This document shows positions 26,202 through 33,719 of a stretch of 64,000 nt of DNA, piece after piece. A model generated the notes under the pieces. It saw only the letters and a list, made by a program, of their open reading frames with translations, searched no databases and was not told where the DNA came from. How positions within the stretch are numbered: position 1 is the stretch's first letter; every line of letters begins with the position of its first letter. The DNA comes from Beijerinckiaceae bacterium. Its GTDB lineage: Bacteria > Pseudomonadota > Alphaproteobacteria > Rhizobiales > Beijerinckiaceae. Made by a program: the position numbers and the translations under genes. The stretch is from assembly GCA_947452455.1 (NCBI GenBank), contig CANGBX010000002.1:62001-126000 (forward strand), read 5' to 3'.

Positions 26202-28019
26202 TTAAGTTCGTGCCGCCCAATCGGGCGCAGGCGCCGTAAATGTCAGCAACTCACCACTTGCTGGATGCGCAAAACTGATCTGCCATGCGTGCAGACAAAG
26301 CGGGGCTTCGCCCACATCCTTGGTCAGGCGCGGCGCTGCATCGCCTGCGCGGTAAGCGTCATCCCCCACAACAGCAAAGCCCAGATGCGAACAATGGATG
26401 CGGATCTGGTTCGTGCGCCCCGTCAAGGGCCGCGCCTCGATCAGGCTCGTGCCGTCGCTTAAGCGCTGCACAACTTTAAACAAAGTGGTCGCCTCATCAC
26501 CATTCTGCTCATCGACCTCGCGTGTGCCAGCTACGCGAGACTCTTTGCCAATCGGCGCATCGCAGGCAAACTCGTCTTGCGCGGGATGGCCATGCACGCG
26601 CACCAGATAGGTCTTGTTCACTTGGCCCTCAGCAAAGGCCTTTTGCAGCCGCCCGGCAAAATGATTGCTGCGTGCTGCAATCACAAGACCCGTGGTGTTG
26701 GCATCCAGCCGATGTGCGGGCCTTAGCTTCTGTGGCCGGTAAACTGTGTCGAGTGCATGCTGCAAAGTGTTGCGCGTGTAGCGTCCACCCGCATGCATGG
26801 GCAAAGGGGCAGGCTTGTTCAGCACCACCAGCGCTTCATCTTCGTAGAGCACGCCGATATCGCCAGATACATCAGGTTCGATGATCTGGGGATGGCGATG
26901 CAGCAGACGATCACCCGCATGCACAAGATCATTTGCGCCGAGCACTCGGTGATTTGCATCGAGCAGATGGCCCACACGGCATTGCTCTTCCCAGTAATCT
27001 GCGGGCAGATGCCCCAGTAAACGACAGAAAGTCTCAAGCACTGTGAGGCCTTCGCACGCCTCCGGTACGCGCAGGGGGCGGAAAATATCTTCCGGCAAAC
27101 TTCCGGGTAGCGGGTTCATCGCCGCGCGCATGGCGTGGTTGCGCGCATCCAGCTGTTCCGCGGCTTGCTCGGCATCCGTGCGGTAACACCACGGGCAGGA
27201 TTTTCCCAGCACATAGCGCGTGTCGCGCTGCTCATCAGCGGTGAGCGGTGACAGGCAGGCAAAACATTGCGCGGCATCTGACACGTGAAGTGATGGATCG
27301 ACACCCACGCGCTGGTCGAAGACAAAGCAATCGCCTTTGTAATGCGCGCCGCCACATTCTTCGAAATATTTCAGAATGCCGCCGTCCAGTTGGAACACAT
27401 TGCGAAAGCCCTGAGACTCCATATAGGGGCCGGCCTTCTCACAACGGATGCCCCCGGTGCAGAACATGACGATGGTTTCGTCCTTGAGTTCGTCGGGCAG
27501 TTTGGCAACAGCGGCAGGAAAGTCGCGGAAATGATCGACGCCGGCTGGCAGTGCGTTCTCGAATGTCCCGAGCTTCACCTCATAGTCATTGCGCGTATCG
27601 AGCAAAGTGATTTTGCGCCCCTCATCGAGCCAGGCTTTTAATTGTGAGGGTGCAAGTTTGGGCGAAGTGCGTTTCGAGGGGTCAATGCCTAGCACGCCAA
27701 AGGCAATGATCTCGCGCTTGATGCGCACCAGCATCCGCCGGAAGGGTTGATTGGCCGTGTAACTATATTTGGCTGTCAGCGCCTCAAGGCCGGGGATCGC
27801 GCGCAGGCGGGCCAAGAGGGTCTCGATGTCATGCGCCTCACCAGCCACAAAAAGATTGATGCCTTCCGTGCTCAGCAGGATCGTGCCGCGCAAATGTTTC
27901 GCGCCACTCAATGCGAGCAGCTCGGTGCGCAGCGCCTGTAGCTCTTGCAAGGGCGCAAAGCGATAGGCCGCAATGTTTACGATTGGTAGGGAGGGGGGTG
28001 TTTTGAGTTCGGTTTCCAC
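26202..28019 (-). CDS. Fusion of tRNA uridine(34) hydroxylase (TrhO/YceA rhodanese) and RluA-family pseudouridine synthase
   Basis: One 605-residue frame joins two RNA-modifying enzymes. Residues 10-300 are TrhO-like: an acylphosphatase-like N-domain, then a rhodanese domain with LLDTRNDYEVKLGTF and the catalytic loop CTGGIRCEK (C187). A Cys-rich end follows with CFAC at 252-255 and CPWC at 275-278. Residues 310-605 are an RluA-type synthase with the catalytic Asp in HRLDANTTGL (D440) and a later GRTNQIRIHCSHLG motif. TrhO makes 5-hydroxyuridine at tRNA position 34 from prephenate-independent O2 use; RluA enzymes make pseudouridine in rRNA or tRNA. There is no stop or frameshift at the junction. 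The GTG start at 28019 coincides with the predicted transcription start. Confidence 0.88.
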   Translation of the reverse strand: METELKTPPSLPIVNIAAYRFAPLQELQALRTELLALSGAKHLRGTILLSTEGINLFVAGEAHDIETLLARLRAIPGLEALTAKYSYTANQPFRRMLVRIKREIIAFGVLGIDPSKRTSPKLAPSQLKAWLDEGRKITLLDTRNDYEVKLGTFENALPAGVDHFRDFPAAVAKLPDELKDETIVMFCTGGIRCEKAGPYMESQGFRNVFQLDGGILKYFEECGGAHYKGDCFVFDQRVGVDPSLHVSDAAQCFACLSPLTADEQRDTRYVLGKSCPWCYRTDAEQAAEQLDARNHAMRAAMNPLPGSLPEDIFRPLRVPEACEGLTVLETFCRLLGHLPADYWEEQCRVGHLLDANHRVLGANDLVHAGDRLLHRHPQIIEPDVSGDIGVLYEDEALVVLNKPAPLPMHAGGRYTRNTLQHALDTVYRPQKLRPAHRLDANTTGLVIAARSNHFAGRLQKAFAEGQVNKTYLVRVHGHPAQDEFACDAPIGKESRVAGTREVDEQNGDEATTLFKVVQRLSDGTSLIEARPLTGRTNQIRIHCSHLGFAVVGDDAYRAGDAAPRLTKDVGEAPLCLHAWQISFAHPASGELLTFTAPAPDWAART

Positions 28020-28025
28020 CGCAAC

Positions 28026-28054
28026 ATTATAGGCAAACGCGCCCGCGGCATCAA
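28026..28054 (-). promoter_or_regulatory. Sigma-70 promoter of the trhO-rluA fusion, predicting a leaderless mRNA
   Basis: On the minus strand TTGATG (28054-28049), a 17-bp spacer and perfect TATAAT (28031-28026) form the best promoter in the window. The usual start distance of about seven bases falls on the GTG start codon at 28019. No Shine-Dalgarno is present. Confidence 0.65.
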
Positions 28055-28072
28055 CCGCCGGCCCGCCGTGTC

Positions 28073-28157
28073 CGTCATTGCGAGGAGCCGAAGGCGACGC
28101 GGCAATCCAGAGGCCGCAGGTTTGGCTCTGGATTGCTTCGCTGCTCGCGCATTGACG
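28073..28157. repeat. REP-like palindrome, copy 6
   Basis: CGTCATTGCGAGGAGCCGAA opens the unit; the closing arm CTCGCGCATTGACG carries small changes. It lies between terC (ending at 28167) and the promoter of the fusion gene. Confidence 0.8.
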
Positions 28158-28166
28158 GTGAAGGCT

Positions 28167-29144
28167 TTACGCCTTCACCCCCCGTGTCTTCCACAAAGAC
28201 CAGCCCACACCCGCCGCCAGAATGGCGAAGGTGATCGACAATGACACGACGGGCGGGAATTTCGCCAGTCCGAAGAGGTCGGCCACAAAAATCTTCGAGC
28301 CAATGAAGATCAGCAAAACTGCTAGCGCATATTTCAGATAGTGGAAACGATGGACCATGGCAGCAAGAGCAAAATAAAGCGCGCGCAGCCCCAAGATCGC
28401 AAAAATATTCGATGTGTAGACAATGAACGGATCGGTCGTGATCGCGAAAATTGCAGGCACACTATCAACCGCAAACACCACATCGACAATCTCGACCATG
28501 GCCAGCGCCAGAAACAGTGGCGTGACATAGGTTGAGGATTTTCCTGTCACAGCATCCGTCTGACGCACGAAGAACTTCTCTCCATGCAGTTCATCCGTCA
28601 CCGGCAGATATTTTTTGATGACACGCATTGCGCCGCTGGTGCCGACATCATAATTTTTGTCGGCAGTCTTCCACATTTTGATTCCGGTCAGGATCAAGAA
28701 GGCAGCAAAGACGTAAAGCACCCAGCCGAATTTCTCGACCAAGGTTGTGCCAAGGCCAATCATAATCGCGCGCAGCACGATCACGCCCAAAATGCCCCAG
28801 AACAAAACGCGGTGCTGATATTGGCGGGGAATGGCGAAATAAGTGAAGATCATCGCGATGACAAAGACATTGTCCATCGCCAGACTTTTCTCGATGACAA
28901 AGCCGGTGATGTATTGAAGGCCCGCTGTCTGGCCCAGATACCACCAGACCCAGCCGCCAAAGGCCATGCCAAGGCCCATATAGACGGCTGACAGAACGAG
29001 GCTTTCAGTTACGCCAATCTCGCGTTGTTTTTTATGCAGCACGCCCAGATCAAGTGCGAGAAGCGTGGCGACAATGGCCACAAAGGCCAGCCACATCCAA
29101 ACGGGTGTGCCAAGCCAAATAATTTCAAGAAAGGCCAAGATCAA
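28167..29144 (-). CDS. TerC-family membrane protein (Alx/YkoY type)
   Basis: The 325-residue protein has about nine hydrophobic segments. It carries both TerC acidic motifs, GFVIEKSLAMDNVFVIAMIF near residue 85 and MVEIVDVVFAVDSVPAIFA near 215, which hold the metal-handling Asp and Glu residues. Length and segments match Alx/TerC rather than the shorter YjbE type encoded at 15432. Alx and its relatives export Mn2+ or help metalate secreted enzymes. The start codon is TTG at 29144; no ATG fits the first helix. It lies beyond a terminator from the zinc-ribbon gene, so it probably has its own promoter. Confidence 0.85.
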   Translation of the reverse strand: MILAFLEIIWLGTPVWMWLAFVAIVATLLALDLGVLHKKQREIGVTESLVLSAVYMGLGMAFGGWVWWYLGQTAGLQYITGFVIEKSLAMDNVFVIAMIFTYFAIPRQYQHRVLFWGILGVIVLRAIMIGLGTTLVEKFGWVLYVFAAFLILTGIKMWKTADKNYDVGTSGAMRVIKKYLPVTDELHGEKFFVRQTDAVTGKSSTYVTPLFLALAMVEIVDVVFAVDSVPAIFAITTDPFIVYTSNIFAILGLRALYFALAAMVHRFHYLKYALAVLLIFIGSKIFVADLFGLAKFPPVVSLSITFAILAAGVGWSLWKTRGVKA

Positions 29145-29171
29145 ATCCGATCGAGTCTGTGTATATCAAAT

Positions 29172-29208
29172 GAAAAGAAAAATGCCGCCAGAGACTATCC
29201 GGCGGCAT
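29172..29208 (-). terminator. Rho-independent terminator after the zinc-ribbon gene
   Basis: On the minus strand ATGCCGCC (29208-29201) pairs with GGCGGCAT (29189-29182) and is followed by TTTTCTTTTC. It starts seven bases after the gene stop. Confidence 0.88.
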
Positions 29209-29214
29209 GATGCG

Positions 29215-29511
29215 TCAGTCGAACAGTTCCGACAAGAATGATTTTTTACTTTTACTCTGCTTGTAATCATCATCGTTATGCCGATAGGCCGTCCGCGCCA
29301 TGTCGGGGCGCGCAGGCGCGCTGGCATAGACAGGGGCGGGCGCCGCTGCAGGTTGGCTGCGCTCGATAATCTTGTCGAGTTCGCCTCTGTCCAGCCAGAC
29401 GCCGCGACAGGTGGGGCAATAATCGATTTCAATATCGGCACGTACCGAGAGTTGTAGCCCGCTTTTGCAAATAGGGCAGGCCATGGCGGCCACTGTGTCT
29501 GCGCTTCGCAT
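29215..29511 (-). CDS. Zinc-ribbon (zf-TFIIB) protein
   Basis: The 98-residue protein has CPIC near residue 12 and CPTCRGVWLDRGELDKII near residue 32. This CxxC-x17-CxxC zinc ribbon is of the TFIIB-like family found in many bacterial proteins of unknown role. After residue 50 there is an Ala/Pro-rich linker and a lysine-rich end (QSKSKKSFLSELFD). GGGAAG precedes the ATG 29511. It begins two bases after the DUF465 stop, so the two are co-transcribed, and it ends at a strong terminator. Confidence 0.8.
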   Translation of the reverse strand: MRSADTVAAMACPICKSGLQLSVRADIEIDYCPTCRGVWLDRGELDKIIERSQPAAAPAPVYASAPARPDMARTAYRHNDDDYKQSKSKKSFLSELFD

Positions 29512-29513
29512 GA

Positions 29514-29693
29514 TTAAATCTTCCCATGTTCATAAAGATCGACCAGTCGGTGCAAGCGGTCTTTCACCGCAAGCTTGCGCTTTTTCAGTCTCTCAACGCG
29601 CAATCGGTCTGCCGCCGCCCCTTTCTGCTCGACGCGGATTTCCTCATCGAGCTTACGATGCGTGCGCTTCAACATTTCAACATGGGGTGTCAT
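29514..29693 (-). CDS. DUF465 (YdcH-like) small coiled-coil protein
   Basis: The 59-residue product MTPHVEMLKRTHRKLDEEI continues with ERLKKRKLAVKDRLHRL. It is short, highly charged and helical with heptad spacing, as in DUF465/YdcH/SlyX-like proteins common in alphaproteobacteria. The ATG 29693 follows GGAGAGAGG; the frame stays open to 29828 but that part contains the structured leader. It heads a two-gene unit with the zinc-ribbon gene. The function of the family is not known. Confidence 0.82.
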   Translation of the reverse strand: MTPHVEMLKRTHRKLDEEIRVEQKGAAADRLRVERLKKRKLAVKDRLHRLVDLYEHGKI

Positions 29694-29739
29694 GTGCCTC
29701 TCTCCATTTAGAATGGATCGCCACCATGTGTGGGGCGAT

Positions 29740-29786
29740 ACGGTCCGACATCGCGGAAGAATGTCCGCCAGAGGGGCCCGGTCCGT
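29740..29786 (-). ncRNA. Candidate structured leader RNA element, copy B (upstream of DUF465 gene)
   Basis: Read on the plus strand, ACGGTCCGACATC leads through the hairpin GCGGA-AGAATG-TCCGC to CAGAGGGGCCCGGTCCGT. ACGG pairs with CCGT and CCG with CGG around a T-T mismatch, as in copy A at 16145-16194. The stem bases differ between copies but remain paired, while loop sequences are identical. Another hairpin, ATCGCC/GGCGAT, follows before the DUF465 Shine-Dalgarno on the minus strand, and GTGCC/GGCAC precedes it. It lies 47 nt upstream of the DUF465 ATG. The 305-bp gap holds no other gene. Confidence 0.5.
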
Positions 29787-29939
29787 GAGATCAAGGTGGG
29801 TATGAATTGTGCCGGTTCCAAGGCACACAGCCGCAGATCACGCGGGCTTGACCAATGATTGTTCGACTTTCTCATCAGCTGGGATTTTTCAAAAACCCTG
29901 TCTTTCAAAATCGAGCTCGGCTAATCTCGGCAAGAGACT

Positions 29940-29964
29940 CGTCGTTGCGCTCCTCGCAATGACG
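29940..29964. repeat. Minimal REP-like palindrome (arms only)
   Basis: CGTCGTTGCG, five bases and CGCAATGACG make a short remnant of the REP-like family with the centre deleted. It lies 35 bp before the start of the VOC gene. Confidence 0.65.
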
Positions 29965-29998
29965 CATGACAGACATGAATACCGAACAGGAGTTATCC

Positions 29999-30370
29999 AT
30001 GATCGCCTACACCACCGTCGGAACAAACGATCTTCCGAAAGCCATCGCTTTCTACAAAGATCTGCTTGAAGGCATTTTCGGCGCCAAAGTGTTCTTTGAA
30101 GGTGAAGGCGGCACGGGCTGGAGCGTCTCGCCCGACAAGCCGATGTTTGCTGTGTTGAAGCCTTTCAACAAAGAGCCGGCTACGGTTGGCAATGGTTCGA
30201 TGATTTCGCTGGCCTGCGCCAATCCCGAACAGGTGCAAGCGCTCCACGCAAAGGCGCTGGCATTGGGTGGCAAGGATGAAGGCGCACCCGGCCCGCGCGG
30301 TGGCGGTTTCTATGCCGCTTATTTCCGCGATCTGGATGGCAATAAGATCGGCGGCTTCTGCATGGCGTAA
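29999..30370 (+). CDS. VOC-family protein (glyoxalase/bleomycin-resistance fold)
   Basis: The 123-residue protein starts MIAYTTVGTNDLPKAIAFYKDLL and ends DLDGNKIGGFCMA, one VOC module. AGGAG lies eight bases before the ATG; an upstream in-frame ATG is less likely. The metal ligands of glyoxalase I are not all in place: the first strand lacks the usual His and the last strand has G-F-C instead of the common Glu. It may bind ligands without the classic metal chemistry. Related single-domain proteins are annotated as lactoylglutathione lyase-like. It lies 21 bp before the TSUP permease gene. Confidence 0.8.
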   Translation: MIAYTTVGTNDLPKAIAFYKDLLEGIFGAKVFFEGEGGTGWSVSPDKPMFAVLKPFNKEPATVGNGSMISLACANPEQVQALHAKALALGGKDEGAPGPRGGGFYAAYFRDLDGNKIGGFCMA

Positions 30371-30391
30371 ATTGCGCCAAAAGAGACAATC

Positions 30392-31144
30392 ATGTCCACG
30401 CTCACCCTCATCGCCGTCTGCGCCACCATGCTGGTGACGAATTTTCTGTCCGGCCTGTTTGGCATGGCGGGCGGGGTGATCCTCATTGGTCTGCTGCTGG
30501 TGCTTTTGCCCGTGCAGCAGGCGATGGTGTTGCATGGCATTACGCAGCTCGCCTCCAACATCTGGCGCGTTGTTGTGTGGCGGGCTTATATCCGCTGGGA
30601 TATTGCGTTGGTTTATTCCATCGGCTCGCTGATTGCCTTGGCGCTCTGGTCACTCACGCGCTATGTGCCCGACAAGGCGGTCGCCTTTTTGATGCTGGGT
30701 GTGACGCCTTTTCTCACCATGGTCATGCCCAAAAATATGCGACCCGATGCGGAGAGCAAGCCGCAAGCCATTGGCTATGGCATTGGCTGCACCGGTCTCA
30801 TTCTGCTCACGGGTGTTGCGGGCCCGATGCTCGACACATTCTTTCTAGGCGGCAAATTGGAGCGTCGCCAGATCATGGCGACCAAGAGCGTTTGTCAGGT
30901 CTTGGGCCATACGGTGAAGCTCATCTATTTTGCAGGCATTGTTGTTGATCCGGGCACGGTTGATTATCTCACTGCGGGGCTGGCTATTCTCATGGCGGCG
31001 ATTGGCACAGCGGCTGCCAAGCCGGTTGTCGAAATGCTGTCGGATAAAGTCTACCGCCTCTGGGCCAACCGCATTGTGGTGAGCGTCTCGGCTTATTACA
31101 CTTGCTATGGTGTCTGGCTTTTCGCAGGCCCGCTCTTCGATTGA
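30392..31144 (+). CDS. TSUP/TauE-SafE family permease
   Basis: The 250-residue protein has about eight hydrophobic segments. The N-terminal FLSGLFGMAGGVILIGLLLVLLP is the TSUP repeat motif, and the second half has GCTGLILLTGVAGPMLDTFFL. The family exports or imports small anions such as sulfite, sulfoacetate or organic acids through the inner membrane. The first gene of the pair is a VOC protein 21 bp upstream; the small gene downstream follows after 10 bp, so the three may form one transcript. The substrate is unknown. Confidence 0.82.
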   Translation: MSTLTLIAVCATMLVTNFLSGLFGMAGGVILIGLLLVLLPVQQAMVLHGITQLASNIWRVVVWRAYIRWDIALVYSIGSLIALALWSLTRYVPDKAVAFLMLGVTPFLTMVMPKNMRPDAESKPQAIGYGIGCTGLILLTGVAGPMLDTFFLGGKLERRQIMATKSVCQVLGHTVKLIYFAGIVVDPGTVDYLTAGLAILMAAIGTAAAKPVVEMLSDKVYRLWANRIVVSVSAYYTCYGVWLFAGPLFD

Positions 31145-31154
31145 GGAGGTGAGA

Positions 31155-31394
31155 ATGGCTGATGCACAATCTCTGGATCCGCTGATCCTTGATCTGGTCG
31201 AATGGGTGGCGCGGGAGCCGCGCCCCTATCTGGAACTCATCGATGCCTGGCGCACATCCTGCCCGCGTCTGACCGTCTGGGAAGATGCGGTGGAGCGCGG
31301 TTTTGTGAGCCGCGAGGGCGTCAGCCTGCCCTCGACCATGGTCCATGTGACCCATGCGGGGCAGGCCTTTTTGGCCGCCCACGGGCGGGTTTGA
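31155..31394 (+). CDS. Small conserved protein of unknown function, winged-helix-like
   Basis: The 79-residue product starts MADAQSLDPLILDLVEWVAR after a strong GAGGAGG. It continues with LELIDAWRTSCPRLTVWEDA and VHVTHAGQAFLAAHGRV. The alternation of three helices and a final beta hairpin resembles a small winged helix without an obvious recognition-helix charge pattern. I recall similar short proteins as common in Rhizobiales, always without assigned function. It starts 10 bp after the TSUP permease stop, so it is likely co-transcribed. Confidence 0.7.
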   Translation: MADAQSLDPLILDLVEWVAREPRPYLELIDAWRTSCPRLTVWEDAVERGFVSREGVSLPSTMVHVTHAGQAFLAAHGRV

Positions 31395-31525
31395 GGGCTA
31401 GGGGCCTGCCAGTTTGGCCTTTTGAGCCCCCTTCGGGGTAGTTTGTCTCGCCTTTGCCCCCGCATCGTGCTAACCGCACGGATCTTATAGAAATCCAGGA
31501 CCCCGTCGGGGACGAAGTCGAAGCC

Positions 31526-32176
31526 ATGGCTGATATTTTCCGCGAAATTGACGAAGATCTGGCCCGCGATCGGGCCGAGAAGCTCTGGAAGCGTTTCCAG
31601 ACGCCCGTCATCATTCTCGCCATTCTGATCGTGATCGCGGCCGGCGCTTGGCGCACCTATGATCATTATCGCACCAAGGCCGCCGAAGAAGCCGGCGCGC
31701 GCTTTCAAGCAGCGCTCCAGCTTTCGCGTGACGGCAAAACCAAGGAATCCGAAGCCGCCTTCGCGGAGATCGCGAAATCTGGCCCGCCCGGTTACAGCCT
31801 GCTTGCGAAATTCCGCGCGGCTGGCGACATGTCGGCAGATGACGCCGATGGCGCGGTGAAAGTTTTTGACGCCATTGCGGCCGATGCTTCCATTGATGCA
31901 GCCTTTCGCGATCTCGCCAAAATGCGCGCGGCCATCCTGCGTCTGGATCAAGCCGATGCTGGCGAATTGCAGCGCCGTCTCGAGCCTCTCGCTCAAGCTG
32001 GCCAGACCTATCGTAATTCCGCGCGCGAAATGCTCGCCGTGGCTGCGCTCAAGCGCAATGATCTGGATGCGGCGGCCAAATGGCTTGATATGATTGTCAC
32101 GGATGCCAATGCACCCGGTGAAATCCGTCAGCGTGCCGAAGCACTCCTCGGTCTTGTCGCGGGTGGCAAGAAGTAA
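31526..32176 (+). CDS. YfgM-like TPR membrane protein (Sec translocon/BAM-associated family)
   Basis: The 216-residue protein begins MADIFREIDEDLARDRAEKLW and has one transmembrane helix at about 27-43 (VIILAILIVIAAGAW). A periplasmic part of TPR-type helical repeats follows, to AEALLGLVAGGKK. This matches the YfgM/TPR_21 family, which in E. coli interacts with SecYEG and periplasmic chaperones. Its gene lies six bases before der, as yfgM does in E. coli with bamB between them; here bamB is absent. An Ala/Glu-rich composition is typical. GTCGGGGACGAAG precedes the ATG. Confidence 0.82.
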   Translation: MADIFREIDEDLARDRAEKLWKRFQTPVIILAILIVIAAGAWRTYDHYRTKAAEEAGARFQAALQLSRDGKTKESEAAFAEIAKSGPPGYSLLAKFRAAGDMSADDADGAVKVFDAIAADASIDAAFRDLAKMRAAILRLDQADAGELQRRLEPLAQAGQTYRNSAREMLAVAALKRNDLDAAAKWLDMIVTDANAPGEIRQRAEALLGLVAGGKK

Positions 32177-32182
32177 GGTTTC

Positions 32183-33595
32183 ATGTCGTTTACAATCGCC
32201 ATTATCGGCCGACCGAATGTCGGCAAGTCGACGCTGTTCAATCGGCTCGTCGGCAAAAAACTCGCGCTGGTCGATGACCGGCCAGGGGTGACGCGCGACC
32301 GTCGTGAGGGCGAAGGCAAGCTGGCTGATCTGCGCTTCACGATTATCGACACGGCGGGTCTTGAACAAAATGACGAAGGCGTTTTGTCCGAGCGCATGCG
32401 CATGCAGACGGAAGCCGCTATCGAACAAGCCGATATGATTTTCTTCGTCATTGATGCGCGCGTGGGCGTCACGCCCTCCGACCGCCATTTCGCGCAGCTC
32501 GTGCGCCGTGCCAGCAAACCCATTCTGCTGCTCGCCAACAAAGCCGAAGGCAAGCAGGGCGACACAGGCTATTACGAAGCCTTCACGCTGGGATTTGGTG
32601 ATCCGCTCCCCGTTTCTGCCGAACATGGCGAAGGCTTGGGCGAGCTTTATGACTCGATCCGCGCCGCTATGCCCGAAGAGCATCTTCGCGAAGATGATGA
32701 CATCGAAATCGACGAAGAGAAAATCTTCGACGATGAAGAAGATGGCACCGAACTCGACGTCACCAAGCCTTTGCGCATTGCTGTGGTGGGGCGCCCCAAT
32801 GCGGGCAAATCCACTTTGCTCAATCGCATTCTGGGCGAAGATCGTCTGCTCACAGGGCCGGAGGCGGGCATTACGCGCGATTCCATTTCAGTCGAAACGG
32901 AATGGACGCTGGCTGATGGCTCATTGCGCAAAGTGAAATTGTTTGACACGGCGGGTCTGCGCAAGCGCGGCAATGTCGTCGACAAGCTTGAAAAGCTCGC
33001 CGCCGCCGATGCTTTGCGCGCTGTGCGCTTTGCCGAAGTTGTGGTCGTGCTGTTGGATGCGACCATTCCTTTCGAAAAGCAGGATCTCACCATCGTTGAT
33101 CTCGTCGCGCGCGAAGGCCGCGCGCTGGTGATCGGTCTCAACAAATGGGACCTTGTGAATGATCAGGTGAAATTGCAGGAATTGCGCGAAGAAGCAGATC
33201 GTCTTCTCCCGCAAGTCAAAGGCATGCCGGTTGTGCCCGTGTCGGGTCTCACAGGGCAGGGCTTGCATAAGTTTCAAGCCGCCATCATTCGCGTGCATGA
33301 AACGTGGAACCGTCGCATCTCGACAGGCAAGCTCAATCGCTGGCTCGGCGCTGTGATTGAAAAAACGCCACCGCCTGCCGTGTCGGGTTGGCGCATCAAA
33401 ATCCGTTATATGACGCAGGCCAAAGCGCGCCCGCCGCATTTCGTCATCTTCGGCAATCAGCTCGATGAATTGCCGACGAGCTATGAGCGGTTTCTGATCA
33501 ACGGCATGCGCGAGACATTCGAACTCAAAGGCGTGCCGATCCGCATCACCAAGCGCATGCCCAAAAACCCCTATGAGGGAAGAAAGCGCCGGTAG
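32183..33595 (+). CDS. der: Ribosome biogenesis GTPase Der (EngA)
   Basis: The 470-residue protein has two tandem GTPase domains and a KH-like C-terminal domain, which is unique to Der. P-loops are [14 protein letters not shown] near residue 8 and [14 protein letters not shown] near residue 204. The switch motifs include DTAGLE and [13 protein letters not shown] and its counterpart NKAE give guanine specificity. A long acidic stretch (about 165-190) separates the domains. Der is essential for 50S assembly. It overlaps nothing and follows the YfgM-like gene by six bases, so it is likely co-transcribed. Confidence 0.97.
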   Translation: MSFTIAIIGRPNVGKSTLFNRLVGKKLALVDDRPGVTRDRREGEGKLADLRFTIIDTAGLEQNDEGVLSERMRMQTEAAIEQADMIFFVIDARVGVTPSDRHFAQLVRRASKPILLLANKAEGKQGDTGYYEAFTLGFGDPLPVSAEHGEGLGELYDSIRAAMPEEHLREDDDIEIDEEKIFDDEEDGTELDVTKPLRIAVVGRPNAGKSTLLNRILGEDRLLTGPEAGITRDSISVETEWTLADGSLRKVKLFDTAGLRKRGNVVDKLEKLAAADALRAVRFAEVVVVLLDATIPFEKQDLTIVDLVAREGRALVIGLNKWDLVNDQVKLQELREEADRLLPQVKGMPVVPVSGLTGQGLHKFQAAIIRVHETWNRRISTGKLNRWLGAVIEKTPPPAVSGWRIKIRYMTQAKARPPHFVIFGNQLDELPTSYERFLINGMRETFELKGVPIRITKRMPKNPYEGRKRR

Positions 33596-33615
33596 GAGAG
33601 AGCGCCTCTCTCCGC

Positions 33616-33705
33616 CGTCATTGCGAGCAAAGCGAAGCAAACCAGAAAAGTCTCACGCGCGGCCACTGGTTTGCCGCGTCGGGCTACGCCCTCCTCGCAA
33701 TGACG
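33616..33705. repeat. REP-like palindrome, copy 7
   Basis: CGTCATTGCGAGCAAAGCGA to CTCGCAATGACG, between the converging der and SDR genes. The core is CCAG/CTGG with nearby ACCAGA and ACTGGT. Confidence 0.85.
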
Positions 33706-33719
33706 TGAGAAGATTTCAC

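Noticed and set aside
31226-32683. 485-codon open frame on the minus strand across the YfgM-like gene and der start
   Set aside because: It is a mirror of two well-supported plus-strand genes; composition is His/Arg/Phe-rich without family motifs, typical of antisense frames in high-GC DNA.
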